Shown one piece after another: positions 1 to 6,468 of a DNA stretch of 6,468 nt; the stretch's first letter is position 1, and every line of letters begins with the position of its first letter. A model generated the notes under the pieces. It made no database searches, was not told the DNA's origin, and saw only the letters and a list, made by a program, of their open reading frames with translations. The DNA comes from Phycisphaerales bacterium (lineage in GTDB: Bacteria > Planctomycetota > Phycisphaerae > Phycisphaerales > SM1A02), in contig JAGQOI010000160.1 of NCBI GenBank assembly GCA_020427625.1, forward strand, positions 1 to 6,468, read 5' to 3'. Both the position numbers and the translations under genes were made by a program.

Positions 1-278
1 ACGCCGAGGGCCGGCGCGGCATCGAGCAGCGAGCGCAGCAGCGCGCCGAGACCGGCCGGCGCGGCCGGGGCGCGGGCGACGCGCACGCGAATGCCGGGCG
101 ACTGCGGACGGGTCGGCGGGCCGCTCGGGTCGAGGGCGGCGGCGGCGACGAGATCGCCGTGGGGATCGACGGCGACGAGCAGGGCGAGCGGCGTCGGGCC
201 GGCGGTCGGGAGTCCGAGCCGCTCGATGGCCGCCGCGTCATCGGGTCGGGCGGAGCGCACCTGCCACGGGATGGTCAC
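1..278 (-). CDS. Partial GNAT-like acetyltransferase N-terminus, GTG start, runs off the left edge
   Basis: An open frame on the minus strand starts at GTG (278-276) and stays open for 92 codons to the window edge, so the C-terminus is missing. It begins MTIPWQVRSARPDDAAAIER. It then has two hydrophobic beta-strand-like stretches (LALLVAV at residues 31-37, DLVAAAAL at 42-49), a third (IRVRVA, 63-68), and a GLGALLRSLLDAA helix (76-88). This order (R-x-A-x-x-D-D-A-x-x-I at the start, strands, then G-x-G before a helix) is how GNAT N-acetyltransferases begin, with the acetyl-CoA loop at the G-L-G. The usual R/Q before that loop is an Ala here, so the acetyl-CoA motif is degenerate and the fold assignment is tentative. 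The start is favoured by a GGAGGG nine bases upstream. The gene begins 5 bases after the stop of the ATPase gene, which implies one operon and possibly translational coupling. Substrate unknown. It may instead be an unrelated protein of Ala/Pro-rich composition. Confidence 0.6.
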   Translation of the reverse strand, partial: MTIPWQVRSARPDDAAAIERLGLPTAGPTPLALLVAVDPHGDLVAAAALDPSGPPTRPQSPGIRVRVARAPAAPAGLGALLRSLLDAAPALG

Positions 279-283
279 GGGGA

Positions 284-2008
284 TCAGCCCTCCGAGCCGG
301 CGACGCGTTCGATTTCCTCGGTCGCGGTGACGCCCTGGGCGACGAGTTGTCCGCCGAATTCCGCGAGGGTCGTGAAGAGTCCCTGGTTGAGGACTTCGCG
401 GATCTTGGTGATGGTCGGTTCGCGGAGGATGATGTCGCGCAGCGAGTCGTTGACTTCGAGCAGTTCGAAGAGCGCGCGTCGTCCGATGTAGCCCGTGCCG
501 AAGCAGCGTTTGCATCCGGCGGGCACGTAGATCTGGCGGACGCCTTCGAGGCTCTTGCCCATGCGGAGCGTCTGGGCCGGCGTCGGGACGACGGGTCGCT
601 TGCAGGTGTCGCAGAGGACGCGAACGAGGCGCTGGGCGAGGATGAGGTTGAGACCGGTCGCGACGAGGTAGGGTTCGACGCCGAGGTCGAGCAGGCGGAA
701 GATCGCGCCGATGGAGTCCTTGGAGTGGACGGTCGAGTACACGAGGTGACCGGTCATGGACGCCTGCATCGCGACCTTGGCGGTCTCGACGTCGCGGATC
801 TCGCCGACGAAGATCACGTCGGGGTCCTGTCGGAGCACGGAGCGGAGGATGCTGCCGAACGAGTTGCCCTGCTTGTGGTCGATGGGGATCTGCGTGCAGC
901 CTTCGAGGTAGTACTCGACGGGATCCTCGATGGTGATGGCATTGCGGAGTTCGACGTCGATCTCGCGCAGGCAGGAGTACAGCGTCGTCGTCTTGCCGGA
1001 ACCGGTCGGGCCGCAGGCGAGCAGCAGGCCCGCGTCCTTCGTCGCGACCGTGCGCAGCTTCTCGTACATCCACGGGATGAGTCCGAGTTCGTGCAGGCGG
1101 CTCGGCGCGTTCGCGGAGTCGAGCACGCGGATGACGAGCTTCTGTCCGTGCATCGACGGCGTGAGGCTCACGCGATAGTCGACGCGACGACCCTTCACGC
1201 TGACGGAGAAGTGCCCGTCCTGCACCGTGCTCTTCTGGCTCGTGTCGATCTGGCACAGGATCTTCACGACGCCGAGGATGCGCTTGAACAGCGCCATCGA
1301 CAGTTCCACGGCCGACAGCATGTAGCCGTCGACGCGCAGTCGGATCGATGCGTCGCTGATGCGGGGCTCGATGTGCAGGTCCGTCGCCCGCGAGCGGAAG
1401 CACGCGAGCAGCAGCAGGCGGAACACGCGGATCCCCTCGCCGGTGTCGTCGTCGCTGCCGGTGTCGAGCCCGTCCGCCTCGGCCTGGTGGATCGTCACGC
1501 CGCGCGAGTCGACGAGCGAGATGTCGCGGTCCGTGAACGACTTGTCGATCCCGGCGTCGATGATCGCCTTGAGCTTCTTCTCGTAGTCCGTCTGGACGTT
1601 GGCGAGATCGGTGTTGAGATCGATGTCGAGCGTCGCCTGCCGGTGGAGCGGATCCTCCAGCAGCGGCGCGAGATCGTTCATGCCGTAGTCCGGCGTCGAC
1701 TTCGGACGCACCCGGGTCGCCGCCTCGGGATCGATGAACGCGATCTCGATGTTGCCGATGCGCACGACGTCGCCGTTGTCCAGCGATTCGGTCTTCACCC
1801 GCTCCTCGTTGAGCTTCGTGCCGTTGCGCGACCCGAGGTCCCGGATGCGGAAGCCGTCGTCCCAGGGCTCGATCACGCAGTGATGGCGGCTCGCCCGATC
1901 GTCCGTGATCACCAGCGTGTTGTCGCTCTGGCGACCGATCGAGATCGGCGACGTCCCCAGCTTCAGCCGCTTCTTGCCGGAGGAGGTCTTCACTTCGAGG
2001 TAGGGCAT
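284..2008 (-). CDS. FHA domain fused to GspE/PilB-type secretion/pilus ATPase
   Basis: 574 residues, cytoplasmic. Residues about 1-95 form an FHA domain (GRQSDN at 25-30, S-R-H at 40-42, GSRNGTKLN at 59-67), the fold that binds phosphothreonine peptides. About 100-190 is an acidic linker. From about 190 it is a secretion ATPase: ATDLHIEP (208-215), Walker A GPTGSGKT (333-340), Asp box TIEDPVEY (359-366), Walker B DPDVIFVGEIRD (395-406), His box TGHLVYSTVHS (419-429), and a zinc tetracysteine motif with C466/C469 and C499/C502. All catalytic boxes are intact. Such hexameric ATPases drive assembly of type IV pili or type II secretion pseudopili at the inner membrane. The usual GspE/PilB N-terminal domain is absent and FHA takes its place, so docking or activity may depend on Ser/Thr phosphorylation (inference). 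No other pilus or secretion gene is visible, so GspE versus PilB cannot be decided. The ATG at 2008 gives the complete FHA strand set. A promoter and leader lie upstream. Confidence 0.93.
   Translation of the reverse strand: MPYLEVKTSSGKKRLKLGTSPISIGRQSDNTLVITDDRASRHHCVIEPWDDGFRIRDLGSRNGTKLNEERVKTESLDNGDVVRIGNIEIAFIDPEAATRVRPKSTPDYGMNDLAPLLEDPLHRQATLDIDLNTDLANVQTDYEKKLKAIIDAGIDKSFTDRDISLVDSRGVTIHQAEADGLDTGSDDDTGEGIRVFRLLLLACFRSRATDLHIEPRISDASIRLRVDGYMLSAVELSMALFKRILGVVKILCQIDTSQKSTVQDGHFSVSVKGRRVDYRVSLTPSMHGQKLVIRVLDSANAPSRLHELGLIPWMYEKLRTVATKDAGLLLACGPTGSGKTTTLYSCLREIDVELRNAITIEDPVEYYLEGCTQIPIDHKQGNSFGSILRSVLRQDPDVIFVGEIRDVETAKVAMQASMTGHLVYSTVHSKDSIGAIFRLLDLGVEPYLVATGLNLILAQRLVRVLCDTCKRPVVPTPAQTLRMGKSLEGVRQIYVPAGCKRCFGTGYIGRRALFELLEVNDSLRDIILREPTITKIREVLNQGLFTTLAEFGGQLVAQGVTATEEIERVAGSEG
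288..293 (-). promoter_or_regulatory. Shine-Dalgarno site of the GNAT-like gene
   Basis: The minus strand reads GGAGGG, then nine bases, then GTG at 278. This is the best ribosome binding site in the window. It lies inside the last codons of the upstream ATPase gene, so ribosomes finishing that gene would sit on it. It decides the GTG start of the downstream gene. Confidence 0.7.
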
Positions 2009-2020
2009 GAGCGCAGTCGT

Positions 2021-2025
2021 CCCCC
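2021..2025 (-). promoter_or_regulatory. Probable ribosome binding site of the FHA-ATPase gene
   Basis: The minus strand has GGGGG followed by A and eleven more bases before ATG at 2008. The purine run is suitable for a Shine-Dalgarno pairing but lacks the central A of GGAGG, and the spacing is long, so initiation may be weak or may depend on leader structure. Confidence 0.4.
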
Positions 2026-2030
2026 TTCAT

Positions 2031-2055
2031 GCACTCGGCCGGGCGCCCGAAGTGC
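2031..2055 (-). promoter_or_regulatory. Hairpin in the 5' leader of the FHA-ATPase mRNA
   Basis: On the minus strand GCACT (2055-2051) pairs with AGTGC (2035-2031). After a one-base bulge CGG pairs with CCG, giving eight pairs around an eight-base G+C loop. The core also holds the perfect palindrome CGGGCGCCCG at 2040-2049. The hairpin lies between the predicted transcription start (about 2060) and the Shine-Dalgarno run at 2025-2021, so it would sit at the very 5' end of the message. It could protect the transcript or affect ribosome access. It could equally be a protein-binding palindrome in DNA, or chance in GC-rich sequence. Confidence 0.35.
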
Positions 2056-2066
2056 GGGTCCCCGAG

Positions 2067-2095
2067 AGTGTAACATTCCCGACCCACCCGACCAA
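2067..2095 (-). promoter_or_regulatory. Sigma70-like promoter for the FHA-ATPase gene
   Basis: On the minus strand TTGGTC (2095-2090) and TACACT (2072-2067) are separated by exactly 17 bases. The -35 keeps the TTG and the -10 keeps TA-n-n-n-T. An AT-containing island at 2066-2077 stands out from the GC-rich surroundings. The predicted start near 2060 would give a leader of about 50 bases before ATG at 2008. Confidence 0.5.
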
Positions 2096-2195
2096 CTCGC
2101 GACCCCCGTCCGACCGCCACCCCCGCGAAACCCGCCGACGCCCGATCCGCGCCGGACCGATGCCTGCGCCGCTCGATCCGGGAGCCGTCGACCCC

Positions 2196-2201
2196 TATAG
2201 T
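2196..2201 (+). promoter_or_regulatory. -10 element of mnmG, placed for a leaderless mRNA
   Basis: TATAGT at 2196-2201 is followed by six bases (CGCCGC) and then GTG at 2208. A -10 hexamer normally covers positions -12 to -7, so +1 falls on the G of the GTG. No Shine-Dalgarno lies at a usable distance; the nearest GGGAG (2180-2184) is 23 bases away. The -35 region at 2173-2178 (TCGATC) is weak. Confidence 0.55.
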
Positions 2202-2207
2202 CGCCGC

Positions 2208-4160
<1,953 letters not shown>

Positions 4161-4172
<12 letters not shown>

Positions 4173-4185
4173 TCAGCGTCCCCGC
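4161..4185. terminator. Possible bidirectional terminator hairpin over abutting stop codons
   Basis: GCGGGGTCGT (4161-4170) and GCGTCCCCGC (4176-4185) form an inverted repeat with eight Watson-Crick pairs, one G-T wobble and one T-T mismatch around a five-base loop, GATCA. The loop with its flanking T holds TGATCA, which is both the mnmG stop (4170-4172) and the stop of the opposing protease gene (4175-4173). There is no T-run on either side, so classical intrinsic termination is uncertain. It is nevertheless the only structure available where two convergent genes meet with no intergenic base. Confidence 0.35.
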
Positions 4186-5207
4186 GCCCGTTGCGTGCCC
4201 TGTTCGAGCGTGCGCTTCTCGGCGGTGGTGAGACTCGTGAGCCCGTGCGTGTGGACCTTGTCGAGGATGCGGTCGACCTCTTCCTCGATCCGCCGCTGCG
4301 CTGCCGCGTCCCGTTGCGCTCGCTGGTCCCGGCGCTCCGCCTGCTTGCGTTGGAGGAACGACGGTTTGGCCGGTCCGCGGCGGAGGTCGGGTTCGTCCGG
4401 GATCGCCCAGTCGTCCAGGCCGCGCAACTGCTGGAGCTGCTGATAGCAGGTGAATCCGCCGAAGAGGGCGATCACGACGAGCATGGTGATCCCGCTCGTC
4501 AGGCCGAGCAGCGCGATGATCGCCGCGCCGACGATGCCGAGCGAGGTCGCCAGGCGCATGCTGCGGACGTACCCGACGAACTTCCACAGTGCGATCTGCA
4601 CGAGGCGCCCGCCGTCGAACGGGTAGAACACGAGGGCGAGGTTGAACAGCAGCAGGATGTAGTTCACGACGAAGACGAAGTTGACGAACCACTCGAACAT
4701 GCCGCTCGAGACGCCCGGTCCCAACCCGGCTTGGAGCGGGTGGAACGAGATCGGCAGCGCCGAGCCGTTCATCGCGACGAGGATCGCGACCGCGATGCCC
4801 GCGAGCACGACGTTCACGAGCGGGCCGCAGGCGACCGTGACGAACTCCGGCCAGGGTCGGCGCGGGGGACGACAGTACGCCAGCCCGCCGAGCGGCCACA
4901 TGAGGATGTCGTTCGCCTGCCCGCCGACCGCGCGGCAGCCGAGACAGTGCCCGAACTCGTGCAGCAGCACGCTCCCGAACAACACGCCGACCCAGATCAG
5001 CGTGTCGATCGGATTGCGGCCCGTGACGAGCCAGAACACGAGCAGGATGAGGAACGTGATGTGCACGCGCACGCGGATGCCGAGGTAGCGACCGACCGGG
5101 AACGACGTGTTGAGAAAGCCGAGCGGGCCGCCTCCGCCGCCGCCGGGTCCGCGGCCGCCACCGCCGCCGGAGTCCTCGCGCACGTAATGTCGATCGTGAA
5201 TGCCCAT
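4173..5207 (-). CDS. Site-2 protease family (M50) intramembrane zinc metalloprotease
   Basis: 344 residues from ATG 5207. It begins MGIHDRHYVRED, then a Gly-rich linker (about 14-27), then a polytopic membrane core with hydrophobic spans near 49-62, 69-86, 124-146, 175-194 and 221-249. The zinc site HEFGH is at 83-87 (H83, H87, E84 as general base). The third ligand region YPFDGGR is at 195-201 with D198, the S2P-type D-G-G motif. S2P enzymes cut transmembrane segments of anti-sigma factors or signal peptide remnants; the substrate here is unknown. There is no PDZ domain between the two motifs, so it is the compact type. The tail (about 262-344) is charged and helical and ends with DRILDKVHTHGLTSLTTAEK, which resembles a small C-terminal domain found on some rhomboid and S2P proteins (DUF6576-like, from memory). 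ATG 5246 would add 13 residues but overlaps a -10-like TAGAAT. ATG 5207 has GGGAG ten bases upstream and restores the M-G-x-x-D-R-x-Y start. Its stop touches that of mnmG. Confidence 0.9.
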   Translation of the reverse strand: MGIHDRHYVREDSGGGGGRGPGGGGGGPLGFLNTSFPVGRYLGIRVRVHITFLILLVFWLVTGRNPIDTLIWVGVLFGSVLLHEFGHCLGCRAVGGQANDILMWPLGGLAYCRPPRRPWPEFVTVACGPLVNVVLAGIAVAILVAMNGSALPISFHPLQAGLGPGVSSGMFEWFVNFVFVVNYILLLFNLALVFYPFDGGRLVQIALWKFVGYVRSMRLATSLGIVGAAIIALLGLTSGITMLVVIALFGGFTCYQQLQQLRGLDDWAIPDEPDLRRGPAKPSFLQRKQAERRDQRAQRDAAAQRRIEEEVDRILDKVHTHGLTSLTTAEKRTLEQGTQRARGR

Positions 5208-5217
5208 GGGTGGAGTG

Positions 5218-5222
5218 CTCCC
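5218..5222 (-). promoter_or_regulatory. Ribosome binding site supporting ATG 5207 of the S2P gene
   Basis: GGGAG on the minus strand lies ten bases before ATG 5207. The upstream candidate ATG 5246 has no comparable purine run at a proper distance, so this site favours the shorter protein. Confidence 0.4.
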
Positions 5223-5244
5223 GGCGTGGGGACCGGAGGTCGAC

Positions 5245-5250
5245 ATTCTA
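5245..5250 (-). promoter_or_regulatory. -10-like element of the S2P gene
   Basis: TAGAAT on the minus strand (5250-5245) matches five of six bases of TATAAT in a GC-rich setting. Transcription would start near 5238, leaving a leader of about 30 bases before ATG 5207. The final AT of the hexamer is also the first part of ATG 5246, so if this promoter is real that ATG cannot be the start. No clear -35 is visible. Confidence 0.4.
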
Positions 5251-5289
5251 TCGGCGCACCTGCACCGGGACCGCGATCGCTCGCGGCTT

Positions 5290-5295
5290 TATACT
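5290..5295 (+). promoter_or_regulatory. -10 element of the S9B peptidase gene, placed for a leaderless mRNA
   Basis: TATACT at 5290-5295 is followed by six bases (CCGCCG) and then ATG at 5302, the same geometry as at mnmG. The predicted +1 is the A of the ATG. No Shine-Dalgarno run is present between the hexamer and the start. No convincing -35 is seen. Confidence 0.55.
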
Positions 5296-5301
5296 CCGCC
5301 G

Positions 5302-6468
5302 ATGATCCAGCCCATGACCGTCCCTTCGTGTCGTCGGTGGTTCGCGTGCCTGGCGCTCACGGTCCTGCTCGCGGGCTGTGCCGCGCCGACACGCGTCGTG
5401 CCCGCGGCCGGGACGTTCGAGCTCGTCCATCCGGAGTTCCTCGAACAATACGCCGTCACCCGTCGCTTCCGCTCCGGCGAGCCGGCGGCGATCACCGTGA
5501 CGCCGGACGGACGGGCGGTCCTGTTCCTGCGGTCGGAGGCGAGGTCGAACGAGCAGGACCTGTACGAACTCGACCTCCGCACCGGCGCCGAGCGACGCCT
5601 GCTCACCGCGTCGTCGTTGCTCCGCGGTGCCGCGGAGGCGCTGACGCCGGAGGAACGCGCACGCCGCGAGCGCATGCGCCAGAGCGCCCGCGGCATCACG
5701 AGTTTCGACCTCAGCGACGACGGCGCTCGCGTTCTCGTGCCGCTGTCCGGACGGCTCTACGTCATCGATCGCGCCGACGGGCGCGTCCGCGAACTGCCGG
5801 ACGATCCCGGCGCTCCGATCGATCCGCACTTCTCGCCCGACGGTCGACGCGTCGCCTGTGCGCGCGACGGTGAACTGTACGTCTACGACCTCGACGGCGG
5901 TGCGGGACGGCGGCTCACCTCCGACGCCTCGGATACCGTGACGAACGCCGTGTCCGAGTTCGTCGCCCAGGAGGAGATGGGTCGTCTGCGCGGCTTCTGG
6001 TGGTCGCCCGACGGCCGCGCCATCGCGTACCAGCAGACTGATGTCGGCGCGCTCGAGACGATGTTCATCGCCGACGCCATGCACCCGGATCGCGCGCCGC
6101 AGTCGTGGCGCTACCCGCGGCCCGGGCACGCGAACGCGATCGTCCGTCTCGGGGTCGTCGGCGCCGAGGGCGGACCGACGACGTGGATCGACTGGGACGC
6201 GCGGCGATATCCGTACCTCGCGACGGTGACCTGGGACGAACACGGCCCGCTCGCCCTGCTCGTGCAGAACCGCGAGCAGACCGAGGAAGTGCTGCTCCGC
6301 GCCGATCCGGAGTCCGGCGCGACGACGCCGCTGCACGTCGAGCGCGACGACGCGTGGCTCAACCTCGACCAGTCGGTTCCGCACTGGCTCGCCGACGGAT
6401 CGTTCCTGTGGACGACGGAGCGGAACGGCGCCTGGCAGATCGAACATCGCGGGCGCGACGGCACGCTC
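5302..6468 (+). CDS. Dipeptidyl-peptidase-IV-like (S9B) lipoprotein, N-terminal propeller part, runs off the right edge
   Basis: 389 codons from ATG 5302 are in the window and the frame is open at the right edge. Residues 1-26 are a lipoprotein signal: basic CRRW, hydrophobic FACLALTVLL, and lipobox LAGC with C26 as the likely lipidated Cys, so the protein should be anchored in a membrane facing the periplasm. The rest is DPP-IV-type beta-propeller: repeated blade motifs such as FSPDGRRVA (177-185) and WSPDGRAIAY (234-243), the hallmark EEMGR with E224/E225 that binds the substrate's free N-terminus, GFWWSPDG (231-238), and YPRPGHANA (271-279), close to the family's Y-P-x-x-G-x-x-N. The catalytic alpha/beta-hydrolase domain with the Ser-Asp-His triad should follow off the window. 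Family enzymes release X-Pro or X-Ala dipeptides from peptide N-termini. ATG 5314 is a possible alternative start that would keep the signal peptide, but ATG 5302 fits the -10 spacing. Confidence 0.92.
   Translation, partial: MIQPMTVPSCRRWFACLALTVLLAGCAAPTRVVPAAGTFELVHPEFLEQYAVTRRFRSGEPAAITVTPDGRAVLFLRSEARSNEQDLYELDLRTGAERRLLTASSLLRGAAEALTPEERARRERMRQSARGITSFDLSDDGARVLVPLSGRLYVIDRADGRVRELPDDPGAPIDPHFSPDGRRVACARDGELYVYDLDGGAGRRLTSDASDTVTNAVSEFVAQEEMGRLRGFWWSPDGRAIAYQQTDVGALETMFIADAMHPDRAPQSWRYPRPGHANAIVRLGVVGAEGGPTTWIDWDARRYPYLATVTWDEHGPLALLVQNREQTEEVLLRADPESGATTPLHVERDDAWLNLDQSVPHWLADGSFLWTTERNGAWQIEHRGRDGTL

Noticed and set aside
2009..2030. Upstream ATG (2030-2028, minus strand) as a regulatory uORF for the ATPase gene
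   Set aside because: It is out of frame, has no Shine-Dalgarno, and continues into a long shadow frame rather than a short leader peptide.
347..2200. Long plus-strand open frame (617 codons) opposite the FHA-ATPase gene
   Set aside because: It is antisense to a gene with every catalytic motif intact. Its translation is a low-complexity mix of Ala, Arg, Asp, Glu and Val with no domain, as expected for a GC-rich shadow frame.
2007..2207. N-terminal extension of MnmG from ATG 2007 (or from ATG 2160)
   Set aside because: The extra residues are Pro/Arg-rich and not MnmG-like, would cover the divergent promoter region and the -10 hexamer, and have no ribosome binding site that fits.
5127..5168. 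CCG/CCT-type short tandem repeat as a phase-variable tract
   Set aside because: It encodes the Gly-rich linker of the S2P protein, the units are imperfect, and triplet changes would not shift the frame. It is better read as protein low complexity.
4191..5873. Plus-strand open frame of 560 codons crossing the S2P gene and the peptidase start
   Set aside because: It runs through two real genes in the wrong frame and gives charged, repetitive sequence. The S2P zinc motifs on the minus strand settle the coding strand.
5248..6447. Minus-strand open frame of 399 codons opposite the peptidase gene
   Set aside because: The plus strand has a clear lipoprotein signal and DPP-IV propeller motifs. The minus-strand product is Arg/Ala/Val-rich with no recognisable fold.

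Overview
This is a GC-rich chromosomal window (roughly two-thirds G+C or more by eye) with five protein genes and almost no spare DNA. An FHA domain fused to a type II secretion/type IV pilus ATPase, a short M-G-x-x-D-R-x-Y N-terminus on a Gly-rich membrane protease, and an alternating single-gene layout together suggest a planctomycete-like bacterium, perhaps Phycisphaerae. That placement is an inference from gene style, not a proven assignment. No mobile element, CRISPR array, tRNA or rRNA was seen.

Layout from left to right. Minus strand 278 to beyond base 1: the N-terminal part of a GTG-start protein that resembles an acetyltransferase (GNAT). Minus strand 2008-284: an FHA-GspE/PilB-type ATPase, with the GNAT-like gene starting 5 bases after its stop and its ribosome binding site lying inside the ATPase gene. 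Intergenic 2009-2207: two divergent promoters and a hairpin in the ATPase leader. Plus strand 2208-4172: mnmG (gidA), the tRNA U34 modification enzyme. Minus strand 5207-4173: a site-2-protease (M50) membrane metalloprotease whose stop codon directly abuts that of mnmG. Intergenic 5208-5301: two more divergent promoter elements. Plus strand 5302 to the window end: the lipoprotein signal and beta-propeller half of a dipeptidyl-peptidase-IV-like (S9B) serine peptidase.

Functionally the genes do not form one pathway. There is a pilus/secretion motor under probable phosphothreonine-dependent control, a translation-fidelity enzyme, an intramembrane protease and an exported peptidase. Only the ATPase and the GNAT-like gene look like an operon.

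The most notable pattern is in how the genes start. mnmG and the peptidase each carry a TATA(G/C)T hexamer exactly six bases before the start codon. This places the expected transcription start on the first base of the start codon, so both mRNAs look leaderless. The other three genes have purine-rich Shine-Dalgarno-like sequences. Other points of interest are a hairpin that spans the two abutting stop codons, an insertion of about 34 residues in MnmG, and a sharp change of codon third-base preference inside mnmG. I saw no convincing undescribed multi-gene system here.
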